Source of the DNA: Armatimonadota bacterium
GTDB taxonomy: Bacteria > Armatimonadota > Fimbriimonadia > Fimbriimonadales > Fimbriimonadaceae
DNA length: 64,000 bases
Direction of reading: 5' to 3'
Assembly (NCBI GenBank): GCA_018268315.1
Contig: JAFDWU010000004.1
Span: forward strand, 1,495 to 65,494
A program made the position numbers and the translations under genes. A model generated the notes under the pieces. That model did no database searches. It was not told the origin of the DNA and saw only the letters and a list, made by a program, of their open reading frames with translations. This document shows positions 50,183 through 59,088 of the stretch, piece by piece; position 1 is the first letter of the stretch; each line of letters opens with the position of its first letter.

Positions 50183-50686
50183 ATGAGGAAAATAGCGCTT
50201 ATCGGGTTCGCGCTTGCGGCTGTCACCTCAGCTCAAGCATCAATCGTCATCACTCTTTCACAGGGTAACTACAGCTTCGACGGCAGCGGCAACTATCTGA
50301 CCGACGAAGTCCTGACCCTCAGCACCGTCTCTGGCCTTAACGCCGGCGACACCCTGCACTACGTCTGCCAGAACATCGTAGGCGGGAGCGGCACTGCAAC
50401 CTTCTCCAACGGAACGGATCAGCTGATCTTTGACGTCACCGTGAACCACGCGGTCGTTAACGGCGTAACGTCGTCCGACGATGGCAACTGGACCTACGAC
50501 GCGGCGAGCACCGGCGTCTTCGCGGGTATGACCGGCTCGGGCACCTTCAACCAGAGCTTCCACGCAAACGCAAATCAGTTCGCGGCAAGCCAATTCGTTG
50601 GCGATCTCGAAGTTGTTCCTGAACCGGCCTCGATGATTGCTCTCGGAGCAGGCGCGGCTGCAGTTATTCGACGCCGACGCAAATAA
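50183..50686 (+). CDS. PEP-CTERM protein, tandem copy 2
   Basis: 167 residues from ATG after GGAGAGGA. MRKIALIGFALAAVTSAQAS, IVITLSQGNYSFDGSGNYL and VPEPASMIALGAGAAAVIRR then RRK. Most positions match copy 1, with more change in the middle (NHAVVNGVTSSDDGNWTYDA), so the pair arose by local duplication and then diverged. Confidence 0.85.
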   Translation: MRKIALIGFALAAVTSAQASIVITLSQGNYSFDGSGNYLTDEVLTLSTVSGLNAGDTLHYVCQNIVGGSGTATFSNGTDQLIFDVTVNHAVVNGVTSSDDGNWTYDAASTGVFAGMTGSGTFNQSFHANANQFAASQFVGDLEVVPEPASMIALGAGAAAVIRRRRK

Positions 50687-50710
50687 ATTTCGGTTACCGG
50701 CTGGCTTGAC

Positions 50711-50745
50711 GGGTGCAGGTGAAAACCTGCACCCTCTTACTTTTT
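50711..50745 (+). terminator. Intrinsic terminator after tandem copy 2
   Basis: GGGTGCAGGT-GAAA-ACCTGCACCC (50711-50734) with GNRA-type tetraloop, then TCTTACTTTTT. Confidence 0.85.
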
Positions 50746-51577
50746 ATGCCTGCCGACGCCGACGGCAGATCGCTCCCACACCAAGCGCGAGCGCCGCCAT
50801 GCTAGTTGGCTCCGGAACGGTTCCGTTATAGGTATTCACAATCACATCGTCCAGCACAATCTCCGTACGCAGGCCTGTCGGCGATGCCCAGTGCCCATAG
50901 TTCACCCAGTCAAACGTCACGCTGCTGGCAGAAGGCTTAAAGTACACCTGGTAGCGCTGAGAAGTGCCCAAACCCGAGCTCCCGCTCGGAGCGGCGAAGT
51001 ACATGCTCGATTCGCCCGTCATGTTGAACTCGAAAATGCCGTCCCCTGAGAACTGACTTGTAGTAAAGCTTGCATCTTCGCCCGAAACCCAGAAATCCAA
51101 CAGATAGGTCTGAGAGGTGTTCAAGCCGTTCAGCGTTTGGAACAGGCTCACGGGTCCGAAGGTCGGCTTCGGTTGAAAGACTGGCGTAGAACCGAAAGTG
51201 ATCGTGCCATCGGGGTGGAAGACCGGAACGCCCGAGGTGATTGCCATGATGCCGGCGCCAAAGTAGAGACCGTCATTACCATCGGCAAGCGGCGCGCTAC
51301 CTTCAAGGCCAGGCCCAGTGTCGTGACCCCAAAGCGCGTAATTTGAGGAGCCACCCGAGGACTGCCAGCCGGTCAGATTGAAGTAGGGAGTATTGGCAGT
51401 GCCGGTAGCCCAATAAGAGAGGTTTGCCTGGGCGGGATCATCGGCTTCAAAGCTGCCGTTTGTGATCAGGTTGGAGCCGTGGTTGCCGACAAGCGTGTCG
51501 CCACTCTGAATGCTGAGGATGGATGCGCTGGCACCAGTGGCAAGCGCTAGACATGCAAGGAATGAAATTGATTTCAT
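50744..51577 (-). CDS. PEP-CTERM protein
   Basis: 277 residues. Signal MKSISFLACLALATGASAS; the segment NLITNGSFEADDPAQANLSY fits the start of a 'NGSFE' beta-sandwich carbohydrate-binding-like domain; TSQRYQVYFKPSASSVTFDW is the usual closing strand. Sorting signal VPEPTSMAALALGVGAICRR then RRQA. Stop lies next to the terminator of the convergent copy 2. Confidence 0.85.
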   Translation of the reverse strand: MKSISFLACLALATGASASILSIQSGDTLVGNHGSNLITNGSFEADDPAQANLSYWATGTANTPYFNLTGWQSSGGSSNYALWGHDTGPGLEGSAPLADGNDGLYFGAGIMAITSGVPVFHPDGTITFGSTPVFQPKPTFGPVSLFQTLNGLNTSQTYLLDFWVSGEDASFTTSQFSGDGIFEFNMTGESSMYFAAPSGSSGLGTSQRYQVYFKPSASSVTFDWVNYGHWASPTGLRTEIVLDDVIVNTYNGTVPEPTSMAALALGVGAICRRRRQA

Positions 51578-51705
51578 GCTAAGAGTCAGTTAGCTGGGCC
51601 CCAAGTGTGACAGTGACCTCCGTACCTTTTCCGCATTTCTGGCAACCATACGGGTTCTTACGAAGACATGACCGTTTTGCCAGGAATTGTTATTAAACTA
51701 TCCCC

Positions 51706-52488
51706 ATGCTTTGCTTCAAACGTGCCCTTTACTTAGCGCCAATCCTTGTTGGCGGAACGGCGCAGATGGCGGCCTCTCCGTTCGCCTATGCCACCAACTA
51801 TGTTCAAGATCTCTACCGGATTGACCTCAATTCGTCGGCCAGCCAGTTCATCGGAAACATCGGCTTTGCCGCTCAGGGTCTTGCGCTCACCACGTCGGGA
51901 AGACTGTTTGCCACGAACAGCACTGGAAAACTGTTCGACGTCACCGGCGCGGTAGTGACGCCGATCATGAATCTCGGCGCGCTGCAGATTGGATCGATGG
52001 ATGCCCAAGGAAACAACCTTTGGGGCTTCGACAATACTAGCAACAAGCTCTTTGAGTTCGACACCGTGAGCATGACCTTTGTGCAGTGGTCATCGGCAAT
52101 CACCTTGCCAAGCCCGGTGAATGCGCTGACTATCGACTCATCGGGAAATTTCCTCGCGATGATAGGCTCCGGCACCTCGAACAAGATGATCAAGATCCAG
52201 AATGGAACCTGGGCGGCTTCTGTCATTAACCCAAACCCTGGCCTGACCGATCTTTGCGAAGCGATGAACTTCCTTTCGGACGGCAACCTGTATGCGGCGG
52301 TGTTGGGAGACTGGCGATACGAGCTAGATCCGACCACAGGCGCCGTCATTAACGGTTTCTACAGCGGAATTCACCGAGACTGGGCGGATATGACCACCGA
52401 CCGTCACAACGTGACGCCGGAGCCCTTAAGCCTTGCCGGGCTTTCGCTCTTCGGTCTGGCGCTACGACGAAGGAAGAATCAGTCCTGA
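51706..52488 (+). CDS. PEP-CTERM protein with beta-propeller-like domain
   Basis: 260 residues. Signal-like start MLCFKRALYLAPILVGGTA; repeats of about 40 residues (DLYRIDLNSSASQFIGNIGF, GNNLWGFDNTSNKLFEFDTV, SSGNFLAMIGSGTSNKMIKI) suggest propeller blades. The end motif is TPEPLSLAGLSLFGLALRRR, so a TPEP variant of the tail. Divergent from the previous gene. Confidence 0.8.
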   Translation: MLCFKRALYLAPILVGGTAQMAASPFAYATNYVQDLYRIDLNSSASQFIGNIGFAAQGLALTTSGRLFATNSTGKLFDVTGAVVTPIMNLGALQIGSMDAQGNNLWGFDNTSNKLFEFDTVSMTFVQWSSAITLPSPVNALTIDSSGNFLAMIGSGTSNKMIKIQNGTWAASVINPNPGLTDLCEAMNFLSDGNLYAAVLGDWRYELDPTTGAVINGFYSGIHRDWADMTTDRHNVTPEPLSLAGLSLFGLALRRRKNQS

Positions 52489-52496
52489 AAACCAAA

Positions 52497-52524
52497 CGGA
52501 GTCGGCCGCTTTCGGCCGACTCCG
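52497..52524. terminator. Bidirectional terminator hairpin
   Basis: CGGAGTCGGCCG-CTTT-CGGCCGACTCCG: a perfect 12-bp stem between two convergent genes. Minus-strand reading is followed by TTTGGTTTTC, plus strand by TAAAG, so it works best for the 52544-53590 gene. Confidence 0.75.
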
Positions 52525-52543
52525 TAAAGCTCAGGCGATCGAG

Positions 52544-53590
52544 TTAGCGGCGGACGATAACGTGCTTCACGTCCTTCGTGCGACCGTCCCAGCTCACCAC
52601 TTCTACGCGGTATGTGCCAGGGGATAGATTGAACTCGAAGCTGAAGTTGCCGTTGCGTACGGTCGTGTCAACCGAGCGGACCTTATTATTGCCGCCGTCA
52701 TACACATCAGCGCGCAGCTTAGGATATGTTGAGTAACCGGTTACCCGCAGCAAGCCATTGATTGCCGAGTTGTCACGCGGCTGCTCAACCTTGATCTCCG
52801 CGGTACCAGCAAGAGGCGGCCTCTGACCCTGGGTGAAGCCCTGCCGGATGAAGAAATTAACCTGCGAAGTCCGGCCACTCTGACGTGCGGTTACCAGCGC
52901 GCGGTAAATACCGGGCTCGAGCGTAAACACGCGGACTCGATACTGACCGCGAGTAACAGGCCCAGCACTCTGGAACACTTGCTCGTTCTTACGGTTGAAT
53001 ATCTGCACGAAAACCCTTGGTTCAGTGCAAGATCCCTCAATGTAGACCCGATCATTCGTTCCGAATGTTTGGCTATTGCGGGGATAGGAAATGCTTAGAC
53101 GCGTGTCGGATTCGGGACGGTTGCGGTTTCCGCCCCAGCCTTCGCTCTGCGTGTAAACGGTGCCGTTTTGAAGGCGAACTTCAATATCTCGCGTTTCGTA
53201 GTTACCACCCTTACGCACCTTAACCCTGTAGGTAAAGGACATGCGATCTTTTCGGTTGTTGCCACGCTCTCGGTCGTCGTTGTAATCGTTGTTATCGCCT
53301 TGGTCATTCTCAGAACGGCGTTGATTACGCCAGCCCATTTGACCATCACCGGTTATGACGCTTTCCGTCATCGAGAGAAAGCCCTCTTTGGCGCTGCTAA
53401 AGTTGACATAGTTGGAACTAGACGTGTTGCGGCGGATGACATTCCGCACTGCATCCTGACCTGCTCTGATCTCGTTCTGCCCAGCTAAAAGCATGGAGGA
53501 AACGAGGAGACAACCGCTGATCAGGAGTACCTTTAATGATAAGAAGCGACTGGCTGCAAAGCCACTAGGAGTATCTGTAAAGCAAACCAT
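52544..53590 (-). CDS. Secreted protein with C-terminal Ig-like domains
   Basis: About 348 residues from an ATG at 53590; earlier in-frame starts (to 53677) would give a Leu-rich extension. Signal FLSLKVLLISGCLLVSSMLL ending LAG. A polar Asn/Asp/Arg-rich segment (RRSENDQGDNNDYNDDRERG) follows, then two or three Ig-like beta repeats (ISYPRNSQTFGTNDRVYIEG; IKVEQPRDNSAINGLLRVTG; FNLSPGTYRVEVVSWDGRTK). It looks like a Gmad2-type surface protein. No RBS settles the start. Confidence 0.55.
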   Translation of the reverse strand: MVCFTDTPSGFAASRFLSLKVLLISGCLLVSSMLLAGQNEIRAGQDAVRNVIRRNTSSSNYVNFSSAKEGFLSMTESVITGDGQMGWRNQRRSENDQGDNNDYNDDRERGNNRKDRMSFTYRVKVRKGGNYETRDIEVRLQNGTVYTQSEGWGGNRNRPESDTRLSISYPRNSQTFGTNDRVYIEGSCTEPRVFVQIFNRKNEQVFQSAGPVTRGQYRVRVFTLEPGIYRALVTARQSGRTSQVNFFIRQGFTQGQRPPLAGTAEIKVEQPRDNSAINGLLRVTGYSTYPKLRADVYDGGNNKVRSVDTTVRNGNFSFEFNLSPGTYRVEVVSWDGRTKDVKHVIVRR

Positions 53591-53712
53591 ATATGTTAAG
53601 ACGACTAGGTTGGGTTCTAGTGTTGCGAAAGCGATCAGATTGATGACTACCTTAAGGCCGGGCATTTTCTGCTCCATTGACTTTTTGCGCTCAATAACCT
53701 AAGCTTGCAGGC

Positions 53713-54465
53713 GTGACACCATCAGGTTCCGGCGCCGAATTCCCTACCTCCGCCTTCGCGGGCGACACCTCGCGGCCCCATACAGACTTTCAAAAGGAGC
53801 TAATGTCGCTCCTGAAGGGCCCTAGCCCTGCTCCTCGACAATTCAACTACGAGACCCTTGCGTGGCTCTCCGCCTCGTGGGACTCGGCCCAGTACATGAT
53901 CAACCACATGGGCCTTGCCTCGAACCTAGAGCAGTGCGATCGCCTCATCGATTTTTCGCTTGGCCACTGCTCGGTAGAGGGGCTGATTCTAGAATTCGGC
54001 GTGTTCACCGGCCGATCGCTGGTGCAGATAGCAAAGTCCGTTGCACCGCGCACGGCGCACGGCTTCGATTCATTTGAAGGGCTGCCGGAGGACTGGACCT
54101 ACTTCCAAAAGCAGGGTCGATTCAGCCTGGAGGGCCAAATCCCTGATTTCGGTGAGCCGAACATAGAGTGCCACAAGGGGTGGTTTGACCAGACGCTGGC
54201 GCCATTTCTTGCCGAGAATAGCGGGCCGATTCGCTTCCTGCACATCGATAGCGACCTCTACTCTTCCGCCAAAACCGTTCTTGACGCGCTCAAGGACCGC
54301 ATCGTGCCGGGCACGGTGATTCTGTTCGACGAGTACTTGAACTACCCGGGCTGGCAGCAACACGAATACAAAGCCTGGCAAGAGCACGTGGCTTCTCAAA
54401 ACCTGAAATATGAATACATTGGCTTCGCGTCGATGGATTATTCCGTTGCAGTGGTAGTTCGCTAG
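53713..54465 (+). CDS. TylF/macrocin-type SAM-dependent O-methyltransferase
   Basis: 250 residues, GTG start. SAM-binding segment LILEFGVFTGRSLVQIAKSV, metal-binding-like strand LHIDSDLYSSAKTVLDALKD and FDEYLNYPGWQQHEYKAW match the TylF/MycF family, which methylates sugars or related hydroxyls. First 40 residues are variable. It overlaps the convergent methyltransferase by four bases; with the glycosyltransferase-like gene it suggests modification of surface glycans. Confidence 0.82.
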   Translation: MTPSGSGAEFPTSAFAGDTSRPHTDFQKELMSLLKGPSPAPRQFNYETLAWLSASWDSAQYMINHMGLASNLEQCDRLIDFSLGHCSVEGLILEFGVFTGRSLVQIAKSVAPRTAHGFDSFEGLPEDWTYFQKQGRFSLEGQIPDFGEPNIECHKGWFDQTLAPFLAENSGPIRFLHIDSDLYSSAKTVLDALKDRIVPGTVILFDEYLNYPGWQQHEYKAWQEHVASQNLKYEYIGFASMDYSVAVVVR

Positions 54466-55121
54466 AACAGTTTGCGCCGGGGTTTGCTAACCATAAATGC
54501 GCCGCTGCGATCTTCCTTGTTCTCATGCAGCAACTGCACGTTGCGCCAGTGCTTCTTTAGCCGCTCCATCCACCACTCTGGCGACTGGACGGTTAAATGC
54601 AAGCGCTTTCCAATGCGATCGCCAAAGCCATCAACTCGGAAGCTGATATCGAGATAGGTTTCCTTCGCGACCGACTTCGCGATCAGGGCAAGAACGTCAT
54701 CCACCCGCTCCGGTGGAATGTGCTCCATCACGTCGGTGCAGAAGCCGTAATCGGAGCGGAGTTCGACCGGCATTTCCCACATCGAGCAGCAAAGGAAGGG
54801 GATGGTGGGCGCCTTCAGCGCGTTGGAGGCGATATCGATCCCAAGCACCTTGTAGCCATGCTCGATAAGCCAAGAAGAAGCATAGCCGGGACCGCAGCCA
54901 AAGTCGATGAAACTGGAACCCTTCGGGGCTTTGGTGAGACCTACAAACTCCTCGGCTTGCTTAACACCATCGAAGTTCTGCCGGTATTCCGGCATGTCCC
55001 ACATCTGTTCATACTTCTGCCTTTCAGATTCGCTCGCGCTATCCACGCCGAGAAGTTTAGCCCGAAGCCAAGCTGTTCTTCCGGTGCCACCCTTGGAAGT
55101 TGACCCCGACGGACAATACAT
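54462..55121 (-). CDS. Class I SAM-dependent methyltransferase
   Basis: 219 residues. Motif I SSFIDFGCGPGYASSWLIEH, motif II VLGIDIASNAL, motif III/post I FCTDVMEHIPPERVDDVLAL, ending VSKPRRKLF. Substrate unknown; such proteins often act on small metabolites or glycans. The N-terminus up to residue 50 is helical. Confidence 0.8.
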   Translation of the reverse strand: MYCPSGSTSKGGTGRTAWLRAKLLGVDSASESERQKYEQMWDMPEYRQNFDGVKQAEEFVGLTKAPKGSSFIDFGCGPGYASSWLIEHGYKVLGIDIASNALKAPTIPFLCCSMWEMPVELRSDYGFCTDVMEHIPPERVDDVLALIAKSVAKETYLDISFRVDGFGDRIGKRLHLTVQSPEWWMERLKKHWRNVQLLHENKEDRSGAFMVSKPRRKLF

Positions 55122-55172
55122 GGGTACGATGCCTACTGTTTGAGGCGCGGCATCTCGCTGCTATGGGTTCAT

Positions 55173-56783
55173 ATGGAAGCTATTAGGCAGTCGACATGGA
55201 AAACGAAGGTGCTCGACGCCCGGCCTATCCTCCTCGCCCTTGTCGTCATCGGCCTCACCTGCACATTTGATACCGGCGTCTTCTCCCAAGGACTCAAATT
55301 CCAGAGCCACATTTTCCGCGCATTCCTCATTCGAGGGTTGGGCTTCCTCCTTGTGTGCGGGCTGGGATACGGCGCTAAGTGGATGGCGGGCGAGATCAAG
55401 AAGGGCAACACCCTGGTTCGCAGATGGGTTCAGTACGGAGGCGCTTACTTTGCCTTCAATCTGTTGCTGCTTCTGATCTGCTGGCCGGGGGCGTACCGCC
55501 AGGACGAGTTCTGGATTATCAACTTTGCGCGCACGCTGGATTACGTTTACTGGCAGCACTACCTCACCTCGATGTTCTACATGGTGTCGTGGACCGTCAT
55601 CCCGGTACTGTCCAGCCCGATCATCATCGAGTGCCTGATGGCTTCCATCGTAGTGGGCTATCTCGTAGCGTTTTACTCAACGCGGCTACCGAAGCCGCGG
55701 ATCGCCCTGCTTTTCTTCATTCCCTTTCTGTTGCCGCCGGTGCTGGATAACAACTTGTATCCCATGCGCACCACGCCCTGGACCTATCTGATCCTCGGCG
55801 TGATCGCCTGGCTGGTGACGCTTGGGCCGCAGAAGGCGGTCAACTCACCGCGGCGGCTTTGGAGCCTTATCGCCTTGCTAGCGCTAATTGGGGCGTGGCG
55901 AGCCGAAGGCATCATCCTGCTTGCCGTCTTCCTTCCCTTCATCCTTGCCTACACCTGGAAGAGCATTGGCGTTCAATCGCGCTTAGCGCTTGCCTTAATG
56001 CCCCTTCTTGGAATGAAGGTGCTTGGCTTGCCGATGGCAGACGATCCGGGCATTTCAAGCCACCGATATGAAGTCACCGCGTTCGTCGGCCCCCTTGCGC
56101 CCTTGATTGCCAAGTACGAGAACGACCCTGCCCATAAGCAAGATATTCACAGCCTCGCCAAGGTGTTCAACTTCGAGCCATTTAAGAAGAAGCCGGGCGG
56201 CATCGCCTTTTGGAGCGGTGGTGTGAAGGATACGTTCACGCCTGAGGAGTACCTGGCGGCCCGCTCCGCGTTTCTCCATCTTGCGATGGCTTCGCCGAGC
56301 TCGGTCTGGCAGGAGCGGCTTCAACTTTTTCTCGAGTCGAACGGCTTCGGGGGCTTCAACCAGGTTCGAGCCACCAACTTCGTCTTTGACCGAGACGACC
56401 ACGACCAACTTGACCCTCTCATTAAACGGAAGATGGCGCGCTGGCCGCTCTTCCACCCCATCAACGCAGAACTGCGCAAGCAGATCGTCTCTCTTCTGCA
56501 GATGCGCGAAGCCTCCGGTTTTAAGGAGCTCCCTGGAAGCTGGCTGCTTTACGATGGGCTGCTTGGTTTTGTCGCCGCGTTTGCGGCGTTGGGGGTTTCG
56601 CTTCGCAAGGGGAATCTGATGATTGTAGGGGCTTGCCTTGCGATGCTGCTGTGCGCGGCGGGCATCTTCCTCACCGCCCCCCAGAGCTTCTTCTTCTACT
56701 ACTTCTACCTCTACATCGGCGGCCCGGTGTTGCTGCTGCTGGCGATCTTCGAGCGGAAGCGCCGGCTACAAATGGGTAGGTGA
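55173..56783 (+). CDS. Polytopic membrane glycosyltransferase-like protein (DUF6020-type)
   Basis: About 536 residues from the ATG at 55173 (a TTG 33 nt earlier is also possible). Ten to twelve membrane helices; the extracytoplasmic loop WPGAYRQDEFWIINFARTLD resembles the acidic first loop of GT-C enzymes and DUF6020 proteins, with Asp as possible catalytic base. A long hydrophilic loop (about 310-430) lies between the last two helix groups. Probably adds or transfers sugars from polyprenyl donors; inference only. Confidence 0.6.
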   Translation: MEAIRQSTWKTKVLDARPILLALVVIGLTCTFDTGVFSQGLKFQSHIFRAFLIRGLGFLLVCGLGYGAKWMAGEIKKGNTLVRRWVQYGGAYFAFNLLLLLICWPGAYRQDEFWIINFARTLDYVYWQHYLTSMFYMVSWTVIPVLSSPIIIECLMASIVVGYLVAFYSTRLPKPRIALLFFIPFLLPPVLDNNLYPMRTTPWTYLILGVIAWLVTLGPQKAVNSPRRLWSLIALLALIGAWRAEGIILLAVFLPFILAYTWKSIGVQSRLALALMPLLGMKVLGLPMADDPGISSHRYEVTAFVGPLAPLIAKYENDPAHKQDIHSLAKVFNFEPFKKKPGGIAFWSGGVKDTFTPEEYLAARSAFLHLAMASPSSVWQERLQLFLESNGFGGFNQVRATNFVFDRDDHDQLDPLIKRKMARWPLFHPINAELRKQIVSLLQMREASGFKELPGSWLLYDGLLGFVAAFAALGVSLRKGNLMIVGACLAMLLCAAGIFLTAPQSFFFYYFYLYIGGPVLLLLAIFERKRRLQMGR

Positions 56784-56815
56784 ACCAGGCTCATCGCCCA
56801 GTTCACCCTGCCACA

Positions 56816-57319
56816 CTACTTCTTCCGAATCAAGTCGATTCCGTGAAGATCGACCGGCTTTCCGTCCTTGTCGTAGACCTGCAGCATCGCCTTGTAGTGG
56901 TTGTCATCCACTAGCCGCGCAAGCGACCGATAGCGCTCGTGATCACCAGTCATCTCGCGAAACTCGCAGACCAGTTCCCCGCCATTCAGCGTGTAGTAGC
57001 CGTAATAAACCGCGTCGTGACCATGCACATCCACGTAAAACACCTTCTTCTCCACCTTATCGATGGCGAAGTGGCTGTGGACCTCCATATCCATGATGTG
57101 GCCGTTGCCGTTAATGGTCTGGTGATCCGCGCTGAACGTGTAGGTCAACGCCAGTTTCAACGGAGACTTGGGGTCAGCGGGCACCCAGGTGCCGCCGATC
57201 ATGCGCGCCATTGCGTTGAACGTTGCCTCCGGCGATTCCGCCTGTTTAGACGGCTGACCGGACGAGATTCCGATTGCGGCGATTAGCGCCGCCGATGTGA
57301 TGAATTTCATTGATTTCAT
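56816..57319 (-). CDS. Secreted DUF-type protein
   Basis: 167 residues, signal peptide KFITSAALIAAIGISSG. Beta-barrel-like body (GGTWVPADPKSPLKLALTYT, HFAIDKVEKKVFYVDVHGHD, ELVCEFREMTGDHERY) similar to the DUF1579/'WD-like' single-domain proteins. It overlaps the ArsR-SRPBCC gene by four bases, so it is in that operon. Confidence 0.6.
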   Translation of the reverse strand: MKSMKFITSAALIAAIGISSGQPSKQAESPEATFNAMARMIGGTWVPADPKSPLKLALTYTFSADHQTINGNGHIMDMEVHSHFAIDKVEKKVFYVDVHGHDAVYYGYYTLNGGELVCEFREMTGDHERYRSLARLVDDNHYKAMLQVYDKDGKPVDLHGIDLIRKK

Positions 57320-58113
57320 TGAATTGCTCCTTCGTAACGCTTGCCCTCTTCCAGGTATCCCTTGAGAGCCTTTTCGATAATTGTCTTGATGCCGCTGGTG
57401 AACATCGGCTCCATCTCAGGTGGCACCACTCCCCACAAGACCAATTCCTTCTTGTAGATCGTCCCGTCGCCGTCCGGCTCCATGGTTTCGGTGTTGAACG
57501 AGCTCATGCCGTTGTTAAGCGCACTCGGCCCGCTGGTAACCACCTTGCGGCCGGGCTCCAACCACACGATGACGCCGTATAGCGCGCCATGGCCATTGCC
57601 CCAATCCTCGTACACCTTGCCCATCAGGCGGTTCTCGCACACCACCTTGCCGTCCGGCTTGAACCGGTGGGGCCACCAATTGTCGATTTCCTCCGTCACC
57701 GCCTTGTACACCTGCTCCGGCGTGGCGGCAAACCGCGCTTCCATGTGGAAGCGCACACTTGCATCTGCGTTATGTTCCATTCGTCGTTTATCTGCTCCAA
57801 GTTCAAGATGCCGCTCCAACGCCGTAGTGGCTTTGGCCGCGTGTGAGACCAGCGGGTTCACCCATCGCTCGTACACTCGCTGGATCGGCACTGCGTTCAA
57901 GTAGTTGAAGCGCTGCCTTCCCTCGCGGCGGACGAGCACAAGTTCCGCTGCCTCCAGTACGCCCAAGTGCTGCATCACCGCAAAGCGGCTAAGGTCTGGA
58001 AACGCGGTGGCAAGCGCGCCGGTGGTCTTTGGACCATCGCGAAGCATGTCCAACATGCTCCTTCGGATCGCGCTCGACAGGGCCTTCCAGACTGGATCCA
58101 GCTCTTCAAGCAT
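57316..58113 (-). CDS. ArsR-family repressor fused to an SRPBCC (AHSA1-like) domain
   Basis: 265 residues. N-terminal winged helix (about 5-90): VWKALSSAIRRSMLDMLRDG, RFAVMQHLGVLEAAELVLVR; no metal-binding Cys pair. C-terminal domain (about 115-265) of the START/AHSA1 type: VRFHMEARFAATPEQVYKAV, WWPHRFKPDGKV, GVIVWLEPGRKVVTSG. The ligand-pocket domain in place of a metal site suggests sensing of a hydrophobic compound. An 18-bp palindrome covers its promoter. Downstream gene is a secreted protein. Confidence 0.82.
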   Translation of the reverse strand: MLEELDPVWKALSSAIRRSMLDMLRDGPKTTGALATAFPDLSRFAVMQHLGVLEAAELVLVRREGRQRFNYLNAVPIQRVYERWVNPLVSHAAKATTALERHLELGADKRRMEHNADASVRFHMEARFAATPEQVYKAVTEEIDNWWPHRFKPDGKVVCENRLMGKVYEDWGNGHGALYGVIVWLEPGRKVVTSGPSALNNGMSSFNTETMEPDGDGTIYKKELVLWGVVPPEMEPMFTSGIKTIIEKALKGYLEEGKRYEGAIQ

Positions 58114-58117
58114 AACG

Positions 58118-58135
58118 TGTGATAATTATATCACA
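58118..58135. promoter_or_regulatory. Operator overlapping the ArsR-SRPBCC promoter
   Basis: TGTGATA-ATTA-TATCACA with perfect half-sites, 4 nt upstream of the start codon. On the minus strand TATAAT (58125-58130) lies inside it, so the regulator probably blocks its own promoter. Transcription would start within about 5 nt of the ATG, nearly leaderless. Confidence 0.65.
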
Positions 58136-58178
58136 TATTATTCTATGAAGCTGCCAGCGCCGAAAATGACCGGATTTT

Positions 58179-58955
58179 TTACTTAGAGCTTGGCTTTGGG
58201 CGTTGGTTGAATAGCTCGAACGCGAGCTTCCATGCGCCTTGTTCCCGAATCCACAGATGCACGTAGGCGGTGTGGGGCAGGTTCGAGTTGGCGAAGTCCA
58301 GCGTGCCGTAGGTGTAGGCAAGCGAGCCGTCGGAACTACAGCCTCCCCCCATCGAAGTGATCTTGGTCGCGTTGCCAAGGGTCACACTCGGGTGGTTGAT
58401 GAAAACCGCATTCTTGGCCGCGACAAGTTGACGGATGTCCTGCCATCCCTTGCCGAGGTCTGGCAACAAGGAATCAAGCTTTTCCAGTTCCTCTTGGGTC
58501 GCAGGTTTGGAGGTTTCCGCCGCCACCTTCTCGAGCGAGGCGGTAAAGGCCGTTCTGCCGCAGCCGCCGTCGAAGACAACCTTCCAAACGCCGTCTTTCT
58601 TCTGCCACACCGACGAAAAGACTCCCGTCACCGGCTCCTTCGCACCTGCGGGAAGGTACGAAAAGGGGCCGGAATTGAAGCCAAAATCGCCGCTGGCGGC
58701 GACGATCGATACCTTTGGCTCCCACGTCATCGTTGCCTCAGCCGGACTAGGAAGCTCGGCAAACGATTCTTTCGCTTTTCGCGGATCAGGGCCGAAACTT
58801 ACTGCGTCGTCGGCGAAGTTCGCCATGAAGCTCGCCTTCATTCCCTTTTCTTTGCTTAACGCGCTGAAAGCGCGCTCGGCGGCGATGAGTTCTTCGAGGG
58901 CGGTGGGTTGCTGCATGATGGCGAGGAGACAAAGTGGCAGTAGCGGCATCGCCAA
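58179..58955 (-). CDS. Secreted DUF4440/SnoaL-like protein
   Basis: 258 residues, signal-like start MPLLPLCLLAIMQQ. Two NTF2-like domains: LEELIAAERAFSALSKEKGM with DDAVSFGPDPRKA, WQKKDGVWKVVFDGGCG; then a second (IRQLVAAKNAVFINHPSVTL, YVHLWIREQGAWKLAFELFN). The acid and Trp positions fit the SnoaL/DUF4440 fold. Exact function unknown. Stop lies 43 nt before the operator of the next gene on the same strand. Confidence 0.7.
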   Translation of the reverse strand: MAMPLLPLCLLAIMQQPTALEELIAAERAFSALSKEKGMKASFMANFADDAVSFGPDPRKAKESFAELPSPAEATMTWEPKVSIVAASGDFGFNSGPFSYLPAGAKEPVTGVFSSVWQKKDGVWKVVFDGGCGRTAFTASLEKVAAETSKPATQEELEKLDSLLPDLGKGWQDIRQLVAAKNAVFINHPSVTLGNATKITSMGGGCSSDGSLAYTYGTLDFANSNLPHTAYVHLWIREQGAWKLAFELFNQRPKPSSK

Positions 58956-59088
58956 TTACGACGTTGCTGTACAAACAAAGGTTCGGGCCTTGGTGATCAC
59001 CGACTTCCCTTGCGATAGTTTCTAAGTCTATTCTTCAATTTGAAAATAAGACCCAGGGCGCAGCGAGACAGTGGGTTACACTCGAGTT

